DNA from: Liopterus haemorrhoidalis
Lineage: Eukaryota > Arthropoda > Insecta > Coleoptera > Dytiscidae
Reading direction: 5' to 3'
Assembly: GCA_963971575.1 (NCBI GenBank)
Contig: OZ020616.1
Span: forward strand, 7,177,934-7,241,933
DNA: 64,000 nucleotides
Position 1 is the stretch's first letter; each line of letters opens with the position of its first letter. Of the stretch, positions 40,986-52,734 are shown in pieces. Both the position numbers and the translations under genes were made by a program. A model generated the notes under the pieces. It saw only the letters and a program-made list of their open reading frames with translations, made no database searches and had not been told where the DNA came from.

Positions 40986-41113
40986 ATAAAACAGTTGATT
41001 CCAAAAAAATTTTCTTCTTTCTTAGTTTTTGTAAAAACTTTAATATCACAATTTCACAATTCTAGACGCAGATATTTTGCTATATGGGACATAAAAATTT
41101 ACCATTTGTCTCG

Positions 41114-41834
41114 TATTATATACGTGGATATATTGTACCCTTTCAATATTTCTACTTAATAATTGAAGTAAATGATATTTGTTTAGTTTATTTATAAACA
41201 TAATTCTATTGAAATTGATAAAGTTAATGATTTACAGAGTATATACAATATTCGGGGATCTCCTATTAAATTTCATTCTATATATAAGATTTGAAAGTAA
41301 ATATATAAAAAATTCTATAAAAACTACAACAAAATTTAAGCCCATAAAGATTCTTTCGTAGATAGAGAGAAAAAATAGATCATTTAACAAAATATGCTAC
41401 TCTTTCCTGTTTTTTAATCTACTGTGACGTAATAATGTTTTCACAACTTATCAAAAACAACTTTTTTCCTTCCTTTGAGATTGGGAGCCATTCATCCCGG
41501 CACAATAGCCTGATGCACTCAGTTCGCTGTGGGAATGCAGACATTGTGTTCCCCATTACGCTCCTGCAATAAAGACGGGAACAGTAATGAACTAAATGCA
41601 CAAAAATACTTGCAATTAAACTTATAAGCAAAGGAGGGTGCATTTTTTTGAATGCCTCTATCTAAGAGCTTTTTTATAAACCTGAAAGCTTTTAGAATTT
41701 AATTTTTGAGATTAGAAAAAACTGCTTCTTTGAACTGTTATTCTTGTTTCCATTCAATGTAAAGGGAAGATTGACACTGATGAACTAAAAAGTATATCCA
41801 TGTAGCTTTTGGAATTTTGGTTACAATTTTTAAC
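41114..41834. other. AT-rich spacer
   Basis: A 74-codon minus-strand frame at 41419-41643 has no recognisable similarity. Otherwise nothing. Confidence 0.4.
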
Positions 41835-42960
41835 CCTTTACTGCATGAATTTTTATTTTTAGCTGAAATAATTCATAAGCTAGTATTCGTATTGCTGATT
41901 TTTGGAGTCGAAAAATGCGTTTCCATTGAGTTGATTGACCCCAGTGTATTGTATTAAATTTTAAAAGTGAATGGAGACAAGAAAAATATAATGTTCTCAT
42001 CGTGTTCTCATTACATAATGATTTTAACACATAGAGACACGAACTTAATCTTTGATCAAGATAGTTAATATGAGCGGTCCAGTTTATTTGAGAGTCCGTA
42101 GTGAGACATTGCAGTTTTACATTCTTGACCATTGTAACTTATGTGGTTGTCAGAATTTATTTTATTCTGAACTGATTTAAATAAAACACAATTTGTTTTA
42201 TTTATATTTAAAGTTAATTTATTTTTTTCGGTCCAACTGTGTATGTTACTTAATATTGATTGAAAGTGTGAAGCTAATTCGTTATCGGTTTCGCACTTTA
42301 TAAGGAAGCTATTGTCATCTGCGAAAGAGGTTATTGTTAAATTTTTTATTTTGTTGAAATAATTGGGAAGATCGTTAGAGTAGAGTATGAATAAAGTTGG
42401 ACCAGTTACACTGCCTTGTGGCACCCCTATTTCTAAGGGTTGATTTTTGGAGCGATATGTTTTATTATTAATTCCGATGCTTGTATATTGGGATCTGTTC
42501 GACAGGAATGATTTGAACCACTCCAGGGCTTGACCTCGAATTCCGTATCGTTCCATTTTTGTCAGTAAAATTGTGTGATCGACGAAGTCGAAGGCTTTAC
42601 TTAAGTCTGCGAAGATTCCTAACCTGGCTTTGCTCTAAAAAGAGCTGTGTCCACTGATCTGTTTTTAATAAATCCATGTTGAAGTGGAGACAGAATATTA
42701 TAAGTACTGAGGAATCTAATTAATTGTTTATTAACGACTGATTATATTATTTTTGAAAAGGGAGATATTAAGCTTATAGGTCTGTAGTTATTTTTAACTG
42801 TCTTGCTTCCTTTCTTGTGTAGTGGCTTTACTAGTGTACATTTTAATTGTTCGGGAAAGAAAGATGCCTTGTTCAAATGAAAGATTTACAATATGTGCCA
42901 AAGATACCGATATGTAGTGCTTACATAATTTAATCAAATGATTTGTGAAGTTGTCATCAG
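41835..42960 (-). pseudogene. Jockey/CR1-like LINE reverse transcriptase relic
   Basis: On the minus strand, pieces from about 42890 give RT blocks (NYRPISLISPF-like, QHGFIKNRSVDTALFRA). Next comes DLSKAFDFVDHTILLTKMER across 42605-42545, with the first catalytic Asp. The open frame 42556-42065 holds GVPQGSVTGPTLFILYSNDL and SFADDNSFLIKC with the catalytic Asp pair. After a frameshift near 42130, 42132-41830 gives the thumb (INWTAHINYLDQRLSSCLYV). Both element ends are lost. At least three frame changes occur. One short copy of the CGTTTGGAATAG MITE abuts the 5' side. Confidence 0.75.
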
Positions 42961-42975
42961 CACTAGAATGACTTC

Positions 42976-43004
42976 AAAATCTAGTTCCGCTTAAACGTTT
43001 GGGA
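42976..43004. mobile_element. Small MITE end (CGTTTGGAATAG family)
   Basis: AATCTAGTTCCGCTTAAACG and TTTGGGA correspond to one terminus of the 29697-29874 family. Only ~29 bp remain. Confidence 0.45.
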
Positions 43005-44639
43005 CTTTATATTAAAAAGTTACACTAATTTAGTTTTTGTATCGCTCTTGTAATTTAAGAAATAAATTAACTGCGCTTACTTAAAAAAATTCTCTCGTAT
43101 TTTTGATCTTTTGAAAGTTCTTTTATATAGATATCATCGTATTCTATTATCCTAGTATCAAACATGATAAAGCCTAACAAATTCAATCACTTTTTCCATC
43201 AAACCCATAGAAAATTACCAATATTGATTCATCGTAACATTATTATCTCTAAAAACGCTAATTGAAATTTTTTATAAGATAATCATTTTCAAGCTTATAA
43301 CAATAAAACTATGTCTAGACACTTTTTTTTTCTAAGATATCTGATTTTAAATTCTATTAGGCTGTTTGGATAAATTGATATTTCACCTCTGTCAAAACAA
43401 AAGTTTTTATGTTAGTTTTGCATATAAAGTTGACAGATGTTAGAGTGACATCTATCGAAGAAATGTAATATATTTTTTTGTACTAGCCTATAAAATGAAA
43501 CTGTACAAATGTTGAATTGAAATTGGAAAAGAGAAAAAAGTAAGTTCTACGTCAGAAAAATGTAAAAGCAAGAAAATGTAAAAAAGAGAAAGCATATTAG
43601 AACAAACAGTTACTCCATTTCATGCTAAATTAGTTTATTTTCACAAATATTTAGAAAAAATTACAAACGTATTGTATATATCAGCGAATTGAGCTGAATT
43701 TTCTTGTCACCTACTTTATAACTACAAAGCCCTGAAATGTGTGGAAATAAACACTACATCAATTAATTCTTCTGTTATGTTATTATTTTGTTGAATAAAA
43801 GATTCAATTCCTTTTATTCAGAGATCGTTTTAAGCTGTAATGATTTACTGTTTATGAACATTCTTTTATGTCAGATATATAACACAAACTATAACAAATA
43901 TAAATTATTCTACCAATAAATTTTAATTTTTAGTCTAATGTTAAAATAAACTTACATATATTTCTGCAGATAAAGTTTGTGGTGTAGAAAAACTAGCATA
44001 CTTTTAGTTATTAAGATTCATATTCATTTAAGTTTAAAAGTTTCCGCAACTAAACTGAGAATATTTGAAACTTTTTAAATTACCTTATAATTAGATGTGT
44101 TTTTACACGGTGCGTTTTATAAAGGGAGATTTAATGCATTTTATGTAAAAAGGGCAGTAAGTTTAATTGCATTTTTTATACGTTTAGCTCATTCGAATGA
44201 GACAATTTTATTACTGTCATTCTACCAATGGGAATGAGAATTTTTATTTTTGTTGGGTATTTAATTGTAATATATATGACGCTTTTGCATTACATAAATT
44301 ACACTGGACTTTACGAACAATGTCCAGTTCTATCAATTCCAAAAACTCAACAAAGGCGAACTATATTTATCGCTAACTAGATAGATATATTTAGAATTGA
44401 AAACGCGCTAATAGATTTTGTTAATAGAGATTAAGTTACTATTCTCAGAGTTGTATGATCAATGAGATTCGAAAATCTGGCGTTAAGTTACGTCGATGTT
44501 AAATAACGTTCACCATTTTTACGATCGAATGTCAAATCGGCATTCTTGAATCTCAAAGTAACTTGTCCACTGTTAATTCACAACATAAATACAGCAGCCG
44601 CAGTAAGGAAAACTTGCGCTAGGGGCAGAGCCGTGTTTT
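43005..44639. other. Long AT-rich region without gene
   Basis: A degenerate copy of the CCCTGAAATGTGTG hairpin motif is at about 43729-43760. Otherwise I see only AT-rich sequence. Confidence 0.45.
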
Positions 44640-44870
44640 GGCGCCCTTGGTAAATAAAAACAAGGTTCTTACCTCTCAAAATTTAAGTGATGAGCGAAAA
44701 AAAAATGTCCTCACCTCCTAAAATTCGACATAAAAGAATATGAGCAAAAACAAAAGGTCCTCGTCTTTCTTCACAATGGCGCCCCTTAGCAAGCCCGTCA
44801 ACGCCCTTTTCCTTAGTGAACTAGGGGCCGTTGCCCTCTCCCCTTAGTGCGGCTCTGCATAAATACGTTC
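44640..44870 (-). repeat. ~40-bp repeat family, locus 3, with flanking GGCGCCC sequence
   Basis: GGTTCTTACCTCTCAAAATT, TAAGTGATGAGC and ATGTCCTCACCTCCTAAAAT are units of the 7277-7412 family in reverse orientation. Flanks GGCGCCCTTGG and GGCGCCCCTTAGC resemble the terminal regions of hAT-like elements. Confidence 0.55.
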
Positions 44871-45875
44871 TGTAGATCTTTGTACATGTGTTACATTTAG
44901 CGAAATCAAATAAGAGACAATGTTCCTGACAATTGAAATAATTTAATAGATCACTTTATTACTTTATTTACAATCCAGTTATTTCACACTGCATTTATGA
45001 TTATTATAGAAAATATAACAATAAATTCTATTTATATAATTTATAATTGCATTAATTTATATAATTGTTGTCATATATTTATTACTCTATAGCAATGGTG
45101 TTCAACATAAGACCTCCAGGCCGTATCAGGCCCGGATATAATTTTTAGAGGGCCTACATTAAATTTATGCCTACTCCGTTCCTAAGTGATATTTTTAATC
45201 TCTACCCCTCTCCATCAACAGGTAATCTTATGAATTTTTAGGTATAGTATTTGTTGGTCAAGCGCGTTTTGGTGCCTACAGACGGCGTAGCCAGTGATGG
45301 CCAATGTTTACATTTGTCTAGCTCCGCGTTTCGTGTGTATAGACAACACATCTCAAGTCACAGCTGTCGTACGTTAGGCTTGGCACTGGCCGATGTTTGC
45401 TTCCGATGTGGTATTCTTATCACACGTCAAAGGGTTTGATTCAAAGAGGTTCGTCAATGTGTGTGCAGACTTGCATATGCATGTTACTACCGTACACACG
45501 ACGCGCACACACTTGTTGTCACATCAATCGAGAGTGTTGTGGTAAAAAGGAAAATTATAACAAGATAATATTCTATACTTTTAATCTAATTTAAATGTCA
45601 AAAAGAAGATCAAAGCTGCGACTATAATCTCACTTTCACTATCAGACGCCATTTTACAAACTTTGATCGCAATTTTTGCCAGCGTTGGCACTTAATCGAC
45701 ATATCGTCCGTATGCTGCGCATTTACAAATGTCCGCCGATGCTAAATGTTACGTTCAATGGTGTTACCAGCATTGGTCAATGTTAGACACATCGTTCGTA
45801 GCCGCTTTTATCAACTGGTAGCTTCTGATTCACTTCCAAAATAAAGCCCTCTGCACATGAAGCTTCTCTGAAGAT
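44871..45875. other. Region without established gene
   Basis: AT-rich until 45080, then CAATGGTGTTCAACATAAGA (45096-45115) followed by GGCCGTATCAGGCCCGG, reminiscent of a hAT-like end. The segment 45250-45560 is GC-richer and has two overlapping short frames without known similarity. Confidence 0.35.
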
Positions 45876-46022
45876 ACTCGTTGATGACACGAATTACCAA
45901 CGGGTAGTTTTCAAGTCATTTCCAAAGTAATTCAATTGCGCTAATAATTAGTAATTCGTCCACGTCATTAAGTTACATTGGAAGTGACTCGCAAACTACC
46001 CGTTAGTAAGTCGCACTAATGA
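45876..46022. repeat. Imperfect inverted repeat, about 62-bp arms
   Basis: ATTACCAACGGGTAGTTTTC and AGTCATTTCCAA in the left arm face TTGGAAGTGACT and CAAACTACCCGTTAGTAAG in the right. Probably a small MITE; no target duplication found. Confidence 0.6.
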
Positions 46023-46589
46023 GAATTTTCAGAGTAGCTGCTTTTGCGTACGGTCTAATTTAATGGGGGGGGGTCTGCAGACGGCGCTACTTGTTAGTAA
46101 TCCATCCGCCACGCATCACTGTCTAGTTCCCGGTGGAAACACCGTAACCTACCTACTTCAGTTTCTCAGTCATCTGCGTCATACTCCCCATTAATACCAC
46201 AAAATATCTTCAAAAATGAATTAATCAAATTTGTGTCACCTATATACTATACCTATAAAATTGTGGAAGAAAAAATAAATTGCTTCAGTTTAGTAAGAAG
46301 ACGTAGAATACCCTGGTAAGGAGCTCCTGAAAGTGGCTCGGAATGTCAAGCATAAATCTATTTAGAAATTAGCATCCAGGGTTAAGATCGCTATATTAGT
46401 AGCCAAGCTTCGAAGCGGAGACGGCACTCGAATAACAAGAAGAATTGAAAAAAAGAAGAACAGAAAAATAGACTACCATGGTAGTATAAATAAAGAACAT
46501 AGAAAAGAAGCCAGTCAAGGTAAAGACACTCGAGCTAGAAAGAGGGCCAGGATAAGGCGAGTTCAAATACTTCCAGGTAAGATTAGAAA
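46023..46589. other. Spacer
   Basis: Short poly-G at 46064-46073. Otherwise unremarkable. Confidence 0.4.
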
Positions 46590-46995
46590 GCAGTAACCAT
46601 GAGGTTTTTAATCCACTGCTGGATATATGGCTCCTCTAAAAATTACCAGTTTTTTCTGTACTAAGCTCCTTGCAGCCAATTTGTAGATATACGTTTTAGG
46701 TCATCAGATCAGCGAGTGTGCCGCCTTCTTCGGTTATGTTTGCTACCCACAGTCTCCACTCGCGAATGCGTTTGAGCCGTCTGTCGTCTGTTGTTCTAGC
46801 TAAATGTCCTGCCCATTTTAATTTCATGCCTTTAAAATGTCGGTTGGTTTCGTCTGTTGACGATATTCAGTATTGTATTCCTCAGCCTTATACCGAGCAT
46901 AGACTCCGTAGCGTTTTGAGTTATTTACAGCTTTCTACTAGGAGCTTTAGTCAACGTTAAGGTTTCTACCCCGTAGGTGAAAACGGGTATGAAAC
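46590..46995 (-). pseudogene. RTE-like LINE relic, C-terminal end
   Basis: The minus strand starts near 46990 with PVFTYGVETLTLTKAPSRKL, the LTYGxETWTLT block after the RT domain. It then gives the SMLGIRLRNTILN-like block. Near 46815-46700 it reads AGHLARTTDDRRLKRIREWR and LWVANITEEGG, equivalent to the WAGHxAR..D.RW....WR block. It closes with NWLQGA (about 46685-46665). Stops and shifts are frequent. Same family as 622-1040. Confidence 0.7.
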
Positions 46996-47079
46996 ATTGT
47001 TACGAATTTTTCTTTAAAAAGTAAATTGGAATATCATTTTGAAAAATAATTTGTGGCTTATAAAATGTTACTACTCTTA

Positions 47080-47185
47080 GGCCCGGTCTTTCTACCTTCA
47101 GATAAAGTTCTAGGTAACTATCTGACAGATAAGGTTATTTGTAACTTCATCTGCTGAGTAAATGTCATCCCTTCTTTCTATACAA
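47080..47185. mobile_element. Harbinger-type MITE, left half
   Basis: Starts GGCCCGGTCTTTCTACC after TTA and matches the left arm of 50769-51027 for about 105 bp. The right half is lost. Confidence 0.65.
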
Positions 47186-47194
47186 ATGTATCTA

Positions 47195-47258
47195 TAATTT
47201 CTAATGTATACTGTATAATGTATAATGTAATAAGTAATGTATAATGTATAATGTATGC
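47195..47258. repeat. TATAATG tandem repeat
   Basis: Seven or so units of TATAATG/TAATGTA between 47195 and 47258. Confidence 0.75.
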
Positions 47259-47260
47259 AT

Positions 47261-47375
47261 ACGTTGATCTACCGGTGGGTTACCCTACTTACTCACCGGT
47301 AGATATTTTGACGGTTATATCTGTAGTAACAAAGAATCGAGCACAAAGCAAATACAAAATTATGGAATTGAGTAT
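47261..47375 (+). repeat. ACCGGT-hairpin repeat, copy 1
   Basis: GTTGATCTACCGGTGGGTTA with TACTTACTCACCGGTAGAT forms a stem-loop. The segment continues to AAATTATGGAATTGAG. A near-identical copy is at 51104-51222. Confidence 0.75.
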
Positions 47376-48440
47376 CTATAAAATCTAAATTTTCTACATC
47401 ATCATCATCATCATTGGGGTGACAGCATGAGGTGAGGCTCGGCCTCCTATTTCCAGGTTTCGTGACCATATTCACGAGTGCTGACCGCTAGTAAACTCTT
47501 GGTTACCGATGTACACGGATGAATTTTTCTCGGTCACCACGTGAAGAGTTAGGAACGCCGCTAGAGAATCGCTCTGAGCGCCCCACCGAAACGTCTATGA
47601 AAATTTTCAATCTATATACATTCAGGAGTAATGTGTTTAGTATTACGTTATTTTTTTAGCGCACACAGGCAGGCACCTACAGTTTATAGCTGGTTGAGAA
47701 CGGCTAAGCAGAGTCAGTAATGTTTACAAATATGTTTTCACAGATTTTTACATAATGATGCTAATATGACAATGTGTCGAATGATATCTACTTACTATGC
47801 ATATTTTCACCATACATTACAATCCAGATATATTCTTAAACTGTATTTCTAGTAGTTTGTTCATAAAAAATAATTTTGGAAGAGGAAAACGAAATTTTTT
47901 TACGTTCTAAGTTTGAACGTTACACTTTGCAGTTTCTGTAACATCTTGTTGCTGATAATCGATGCATTAATGTTAGTTGGAAAGTTGTATTTATTATTAA
48001 ACTTATATGCAATTGTGAACTAACTCGGAGAAGATGTGAAGTTCTGTTGAAACGACTGAACTCTCGCAGTCGAGTTTGACTTTCAGTTCAAATATATTCT
48101 ATTACTTTGATCATTTAATTAATTATTTGTATGCTCTTGTAACTATTCAAGATTTCTAATTATTAATAATTATTCAAAATTTAACAGAATAGCAAATATC
48201 GTCTTAAATTCGACATTTTATATAAAGTTTGTTTTACTAAGTAACACGACTATTTTAATATGATTCCAATCTCTTTTTTGGAATATTAAGTTTAAGCTGA
48301 AGTAGATTAAAGGATAATTATTTCATCAGGAGCAAACAAAAGCAAAAACAGGAACAAACGGGAAGATAATGCTATGTCCACTTTCGTATAAACTACTGTT
48401 AGTGGAATGAAGACCATTTCTGACCACTCTGCACTAACAT
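47376..48440. other. Mostly AT-rich, possible RTE-like tail at its start
   Basis: On the minus strand 47475-47398 ends in a (GATGAT)n run (47398-47414) after GGAGGCCGAGCCTCACC, like an RTE 3' tail. The rest has no recognised feature. Confidence 0.35.
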
Positions 48441-48660
48441 ACAACCCACAGGACAGTAGGAGAAGATACCGACCCAAGAACACATGGAGCTCTCAAAACC
48501 AAGACAAAAGATTCTACAATAATTTAATTATTTTTTTTGATTCTACAACTGATTTGACGCCAGTAGCAGATAGACGAGTTAGATGGAAACATTGTATTAA
48601 CAGCTTATGCTCTTGTAGAGGCAATCCAGAATCACCAGTTACTGGACAAGGTTAGATGAT
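48441..48660 (+). pseudogene. Possible LINE C-terminal relic before the microsatellite
   Basis: The plus-strand frame 48407-48655 includes RRRYRPKNTWSSQNQDKRFY and PVADRRVRWKHCINSL. These resemble the RGRPxxTW ... AxDRxxW end of endonuclease-RT LINEs. The following GATGATGA fits such a tail and may have seeded the trinucleotide array. Evidence is limited to these blocks. Confidence 0.4.
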
Positions 48661-48682
48661 GATACAAAGTGACAAAGTTAGA

Positions 48683-49277
<595 letters not shown>

Positions 49278-49879
49278 CTTTGGCTGGAAGTGTCGAGGAC
49301 ATACATCAAAAATACATTTTAAAAACTACAAAATTCTCGTTCAATATTTCCTTTAAAATTAAAATGTTCAGCACGGATTTATTCAATAAATAATTTCTAT
49401 GCCACGTGCCCTTCAACTCAAAACACGTGTCATTGTATCATAATTGCAAGAAAGCTTTGAAAAAGTCAATATAATAAGCATTTTTCTGGGAAGTTCCTGT
49501 TAACAAAGGAAAAGAACCTTATTAAAATTATTACTTTTTTTAATAATTCGTCTATTTCTCAGTAAATAGGTAACGTTGTTTTAATATCTTGAGTGTTCAC
49601 AATATTGCAAGAGTTAAACTTGTAAAATTTTAAAGTTGAGCATAATTGAAGGGAATTACTTAATGTTCTCAAATAAAATTATACAAAGTTTTATTTTTAT
49701 AAAAGTGTATTTAAAGTGAAGTTGCAAAATACTCGAAATGAGGTCAGGAATAAATAAATTGGTAAATAAGCTAAGCTTTCATTTAAGAAAAATATTTTTT
49801 GGGCAATCATATCAAAAACAGTTCTTTTATAACATCCACCGACAAAAAGTAAACCTGTTTCGGTCTAGGCCGATTCGCT
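49278..49879. other. AT-rich spacer
   Basis: No feature recognised. Confidence 0.4.
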
Positions 49880-50350
49880 TATTACCGACCGCCAACATAA
49901 ATAAGGGAGGTATTGTGATCATACCGATTTGACATTTCGAGATTTCGATGGATCTTCACGAATTGAGGTCCCTACATAACGTTTTGACTATTTTTAGCAT
50001 GATGTCTGTCGGCCTGTCTGTCCATCTGTTCGTCCGTCTGTCTATCTGTCCGTCCATCCGTCTGCCTATGTACACGAGCAGAGCAAATTTGGCTTTAATA
50101 ATTTTTATGAAACTTCATATTTAAGCTTTTGACATCAATGGTACGAGTTGATCAACTTTTGGTAAAAATCGGTTGGCTAGAAATGGGAATTCGTGACGAT
50201 TTTAAGATTTTTGTGAATATTAAAAAAACAGAAAAATATTTCGAAAAAATATATTTAACAAAAGTTGCTATAAAAGCAATAACTAACAACTTTTATACGA
50301 GACATTTTTTGATAAAACGAAAAAAATTTGAAAAATTTGAATTTTTTTTT
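49880..50350 (-). repeat. GTCTG/GACA-family repeat, copy d
   Basis: Complete-looking minus copy, from TTACCGACCGCCAACATAAA to the AACTAACAACTTTTATACGA block. Its central run is a mixture of GTCT/GTCC. Confidence 0.75.
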
Positions 50351-50454
50351 CCAAGTATCTATTTTTTCATGCTTATATGTTCGACATTTTGTTAGAATAG
50401 CGGGTGTCACTTTAATTTTTCTAAAATTGTGCCCATAAATTTAAGTAAACACCA

Positions 50455-50760
50455 GTAAACATTCAACATGGAATGGAGTAAAAAGGTATTGACGAATCCC
50501 CAGTTGCAAGAAACGTAGGGATATAGCTAATCGTTCTTTCACGAGAACATCCCTTGTAAATCTTGTCTTTCTTCCCAATATTGTGACCAACTTTATGAAC
50601 GAGTAGTTCAAAATCTGCCGCTGACATTCGAACAAAATTTTGAAATTTTCCACTAACCTCTTGCATTTGCAGTTCTGTAAGCAAACTTGAACCATTGTAT
50701 ATTTCCCTGCTTCTATATAGTTCTGTCATCCACCACCTTTTTATTTTGTTTTTTCTCTTT
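50455..50760 (-). pseudogene. PIF/Harbinger transposase N-terminal relic
   Basis: The minus-strand frame 50729-50463 preceded by KIKRWWMTELYRSREIYNGS reads LLTELQMQEVSGKFQNFVRM and SAADFELLVHKVGHNIGKKD. This is the N-terminal part of HARBI1/ALP1-like Harbinger transposases. A neighbouring frame carries KERLAISLRFLQLG, corresponding to the ERLAITLRFLATGD block, with the ATGDS in the first frame, so there is one or more frameshifts. The DDE catalytic domain is absent. The relic ends about 9 bp from a Harbinger-type MITE. Confidence 0.75.
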
Positions 50761-50768
50761 TTTACTAA

Positions 50769-51027
50769 GGCCCGGTCTTTCCACCTTTAGATAAAGTCCC
50801 AGGTAACTATCTGACAGATAAGGTTATTTGTAACTTCATCTGCTGAGTAAATGTCATCCTTTCTTTCTATACAAATGTATCTATCGGATAGTTATCTAAC
50901 GGATAATGAGACTGACGTATCACATTCACTGACTGGTATTGACATTTATTCAGCAGATGAAGTTACATATAACCTTATCTGTCAGATAGTTACCTGGGAC
51001 TTTAACTAAAGGTGGAAAGACCGGGCC
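50769..51027. mobile_element. Harbinger-type MITE with ~90-bp inverted repeats
   Basis: Starts GGCCCGGTCTTTCCACC and ends with its complement. The inverted similarity continues about 90 bp from each end (for example TATCTGACAGATAAGG). TAA on both sides (50766-50768 and 51028-51030) fits the Harbinger TWA target. 259 bp, non-coding. Confidence 0.85.
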
Positions 51028-51062
51028 TAAGTATACTATGGCCGCAGTCAGCAGACGAATCA

Positions 51063-51099
51063 GTAAAAAATTACCAACCGGGAAGTTGGTAATTTTTTT
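51063..51099. other. Perfect 14-bp-stem hairpin with T tail
   Basis: AAAAAATTACCAAC, loop CGGGAA, GTTGGTAATTTTTT. In bacteria this would look like a terminator. Here it is more likely part of a repeat. Confidence 0.6.
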
Positions 51100-51103
51100 C
51101 CTG

Positions 51104-51222
51104 TACGTTGATCTACCGGTGGGTTACCGTACTTACTCACCGGTAGATATTTTGACAGTTATATCTGTAGTAACAAAGAATTAAGCACAAAGCAAGTACA
51201 AAATTATGGAATTGAGTGTTAA
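51104..51222 (+). repeat. ACCGGT-hairpin repeat, copy 2
   Basis: Near-identical to 47261-47375, and again just downstream of a Harbinger-type MITE. Confidence 0.75.
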
Positions 51223-52409
51223 GTCAGTTACTTAGATATTGAGGAGACGTAGATAAAGCCCATGTACTTTTAAAATTATTGTAAAAGCTTACATTCAAAA
51301 TTTACTGTCATTACAATCTGTCATTGTTTAGATATTGTAGTTTTCATATACGCCGTTCGACAACGCTGCTAAAAAATGTGCATTCTCTCAAATTCACCGG
51401 TAAGTTTGTACCGGTTATTGTAGCAGAACGTGGTTATGTAAATAACTTCACACAATACTCTGAATGTATATCTATATTTGATAATGGCACTACATAAAAA
51501 CTAAGTTTCATAAAAACATTAACATATATTAATTAATTGACAACTCTGTCTTCATGGATACTCCATTGCCTGACGATGTCGTCACAACACCGGTAAGTCA
51601 CCGATGATTCTGTTGAATGCGGCCTTGTTAAGACACCAACATTACTTTCCGCCATCGTTGACACTACTTACTTGAAATAAATATGTGCGTGGATATAACT
51701 GAAATACGTGGAGCGCGATTTTACGCGCACAAACAAGAAAGTTGTGTGTGCAATTGTTACCTGCACGAATCTGTGCGCGCACATAATACGTGCGCGTACA
51801 AATGCCCAAATGAGTACGCACCTTAAGAGAACATTAATATACTTGGAATATACGCACGAGCTTGTGGACTGACATGTAAATACATATATATATTTTATTT
51901 TATTTTTTCCTCTCTATTTGTTTATTTATTTTCCAAACTCCACAGAAATTTAAATAGAGATAAATTTTATATTGTAACATGGTTGTGACATTGTGTACAC
52001 TAGAATTTTTGAAACTCTTATTTAAATAAATAATCAGAAATCGATTTTAAATGAATTGAGTTTGGTCGGTAAACGTTATAAATATGTATGGATGAGGCAT
52101 GTTATCCGTCAAAAATGTAAATTAGATGTCCATACCACGTTCACTAACCCGGTTATTGCAATCCACCTAATAAAAACACTTTAACTAATTACAAAAATTA
52201 ATGTAGGGACTAAAAAATTAATTAGATGTTGTAAAAAATTAAAGAACTCTTTTACGGAAGGTAATTTAGTCTTTGATCGTATGAAGAGACAACTTGATTA
52301 AGGTTATTTACTAGCTTGTTTTGAAGAATAAGCATACTCAATATCTGAACCAGGGTACCTATGCTCGAATCTCGGACAACTAGTGTCAGGCGCGCACTCT
52401 GGTATTTGG
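51223..52409. other. Region without established gene
   Basis: Several CACCGGTAAG motifs (51398, 51588) and a GC-richer patch at 51710-51830 rich in GTGCGCG/GCGCGCA. No coding signal I can support. Confidence 0.4.
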
Positions 52410-52570
52410 GGGGGGGGGGGTACAGAAGTTAAATTTATTTAAATTATAAATAAGGTTCTCACTTCTAAATTACAACTCTATCTAAATGATCTAAAAAAGA
52501 AGTCCTCGTTCATGAAATGCAAGTGATGGCCTAAAAAAAAGGTCCTCACTTCTATTTTAACAAAAGCGCC
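52410..52570 (-). repeat. ~40-bp repeat family, locus 4, with poly-G
   Basis: Poly-G near 52409-52420. Then GGTTCTCACTTCTAAATTAC, AGTCCTCGTTCATGAAATGC, AAGTGATGGCC and GGTCCTCACTTCT are units of the family seen at 7277-7412. Confidence 0.55.
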
Positions 52571-52610
52571 GTAACAAACAACCACATGTGTTTGGAGCTC
52601 TTGGGGGAGT

Positions 52611-52714
52611 ATGCAGTCGTGTGTATTTAGCTCCACTAGTCTCTAGTATGACGCGGTTTAAAAGGTTGCTGGAGTTTGAGATTAGTGGACGCTTGTCAAG
52701 ACCTGACAAACCCC
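52611..52714 (+). mobile_element. R4/Dong-like LINE 3' tail before a TAA array
   Basis: ATGCAGTCGTGTGTATTTAG to CTGACAAACCCC repeats the end of the element at 1105-2792 with a few changes. TAA units follow at 52716-52733. There is no TAA run on the 5' side. Confidence 0.8.
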
Positions 52715-52734
52715 AAAATAATAATAATAATAAA

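Larger units (their letters stand above)
39764..41113 (+). mobile_element. Rearranged mariner with apparent internal inversion
   Basis: The left end TGAGGTCTGTTCATACAATA and the following leader are in plus orientation after a TA. The right end near 41113 (TTGTCTCG then TA) is a weak inverted match. The DNA-binding half of the transposase (about 39960-40262) lies on the minus strand, the catalytic end (40690-40985) on the plus strand. Another repeat (CTTCTTCAG-type, 40310-40390) sits between. The sequence resembles the SETMAR/GVQW-like mariners. Confidence 0.6.

Noticed and set aside
45251..45594. Cysteine-rich small protein
   Set aside because: Two overlapping frames with no signal peptide, family motif or conserved cysteine spacing that I can support.
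51063..51099. Rho-independent terminator
   Set aside because: The shape fits, but the window is clearly eukaryotic and the hairpin lies between two repeat copies.
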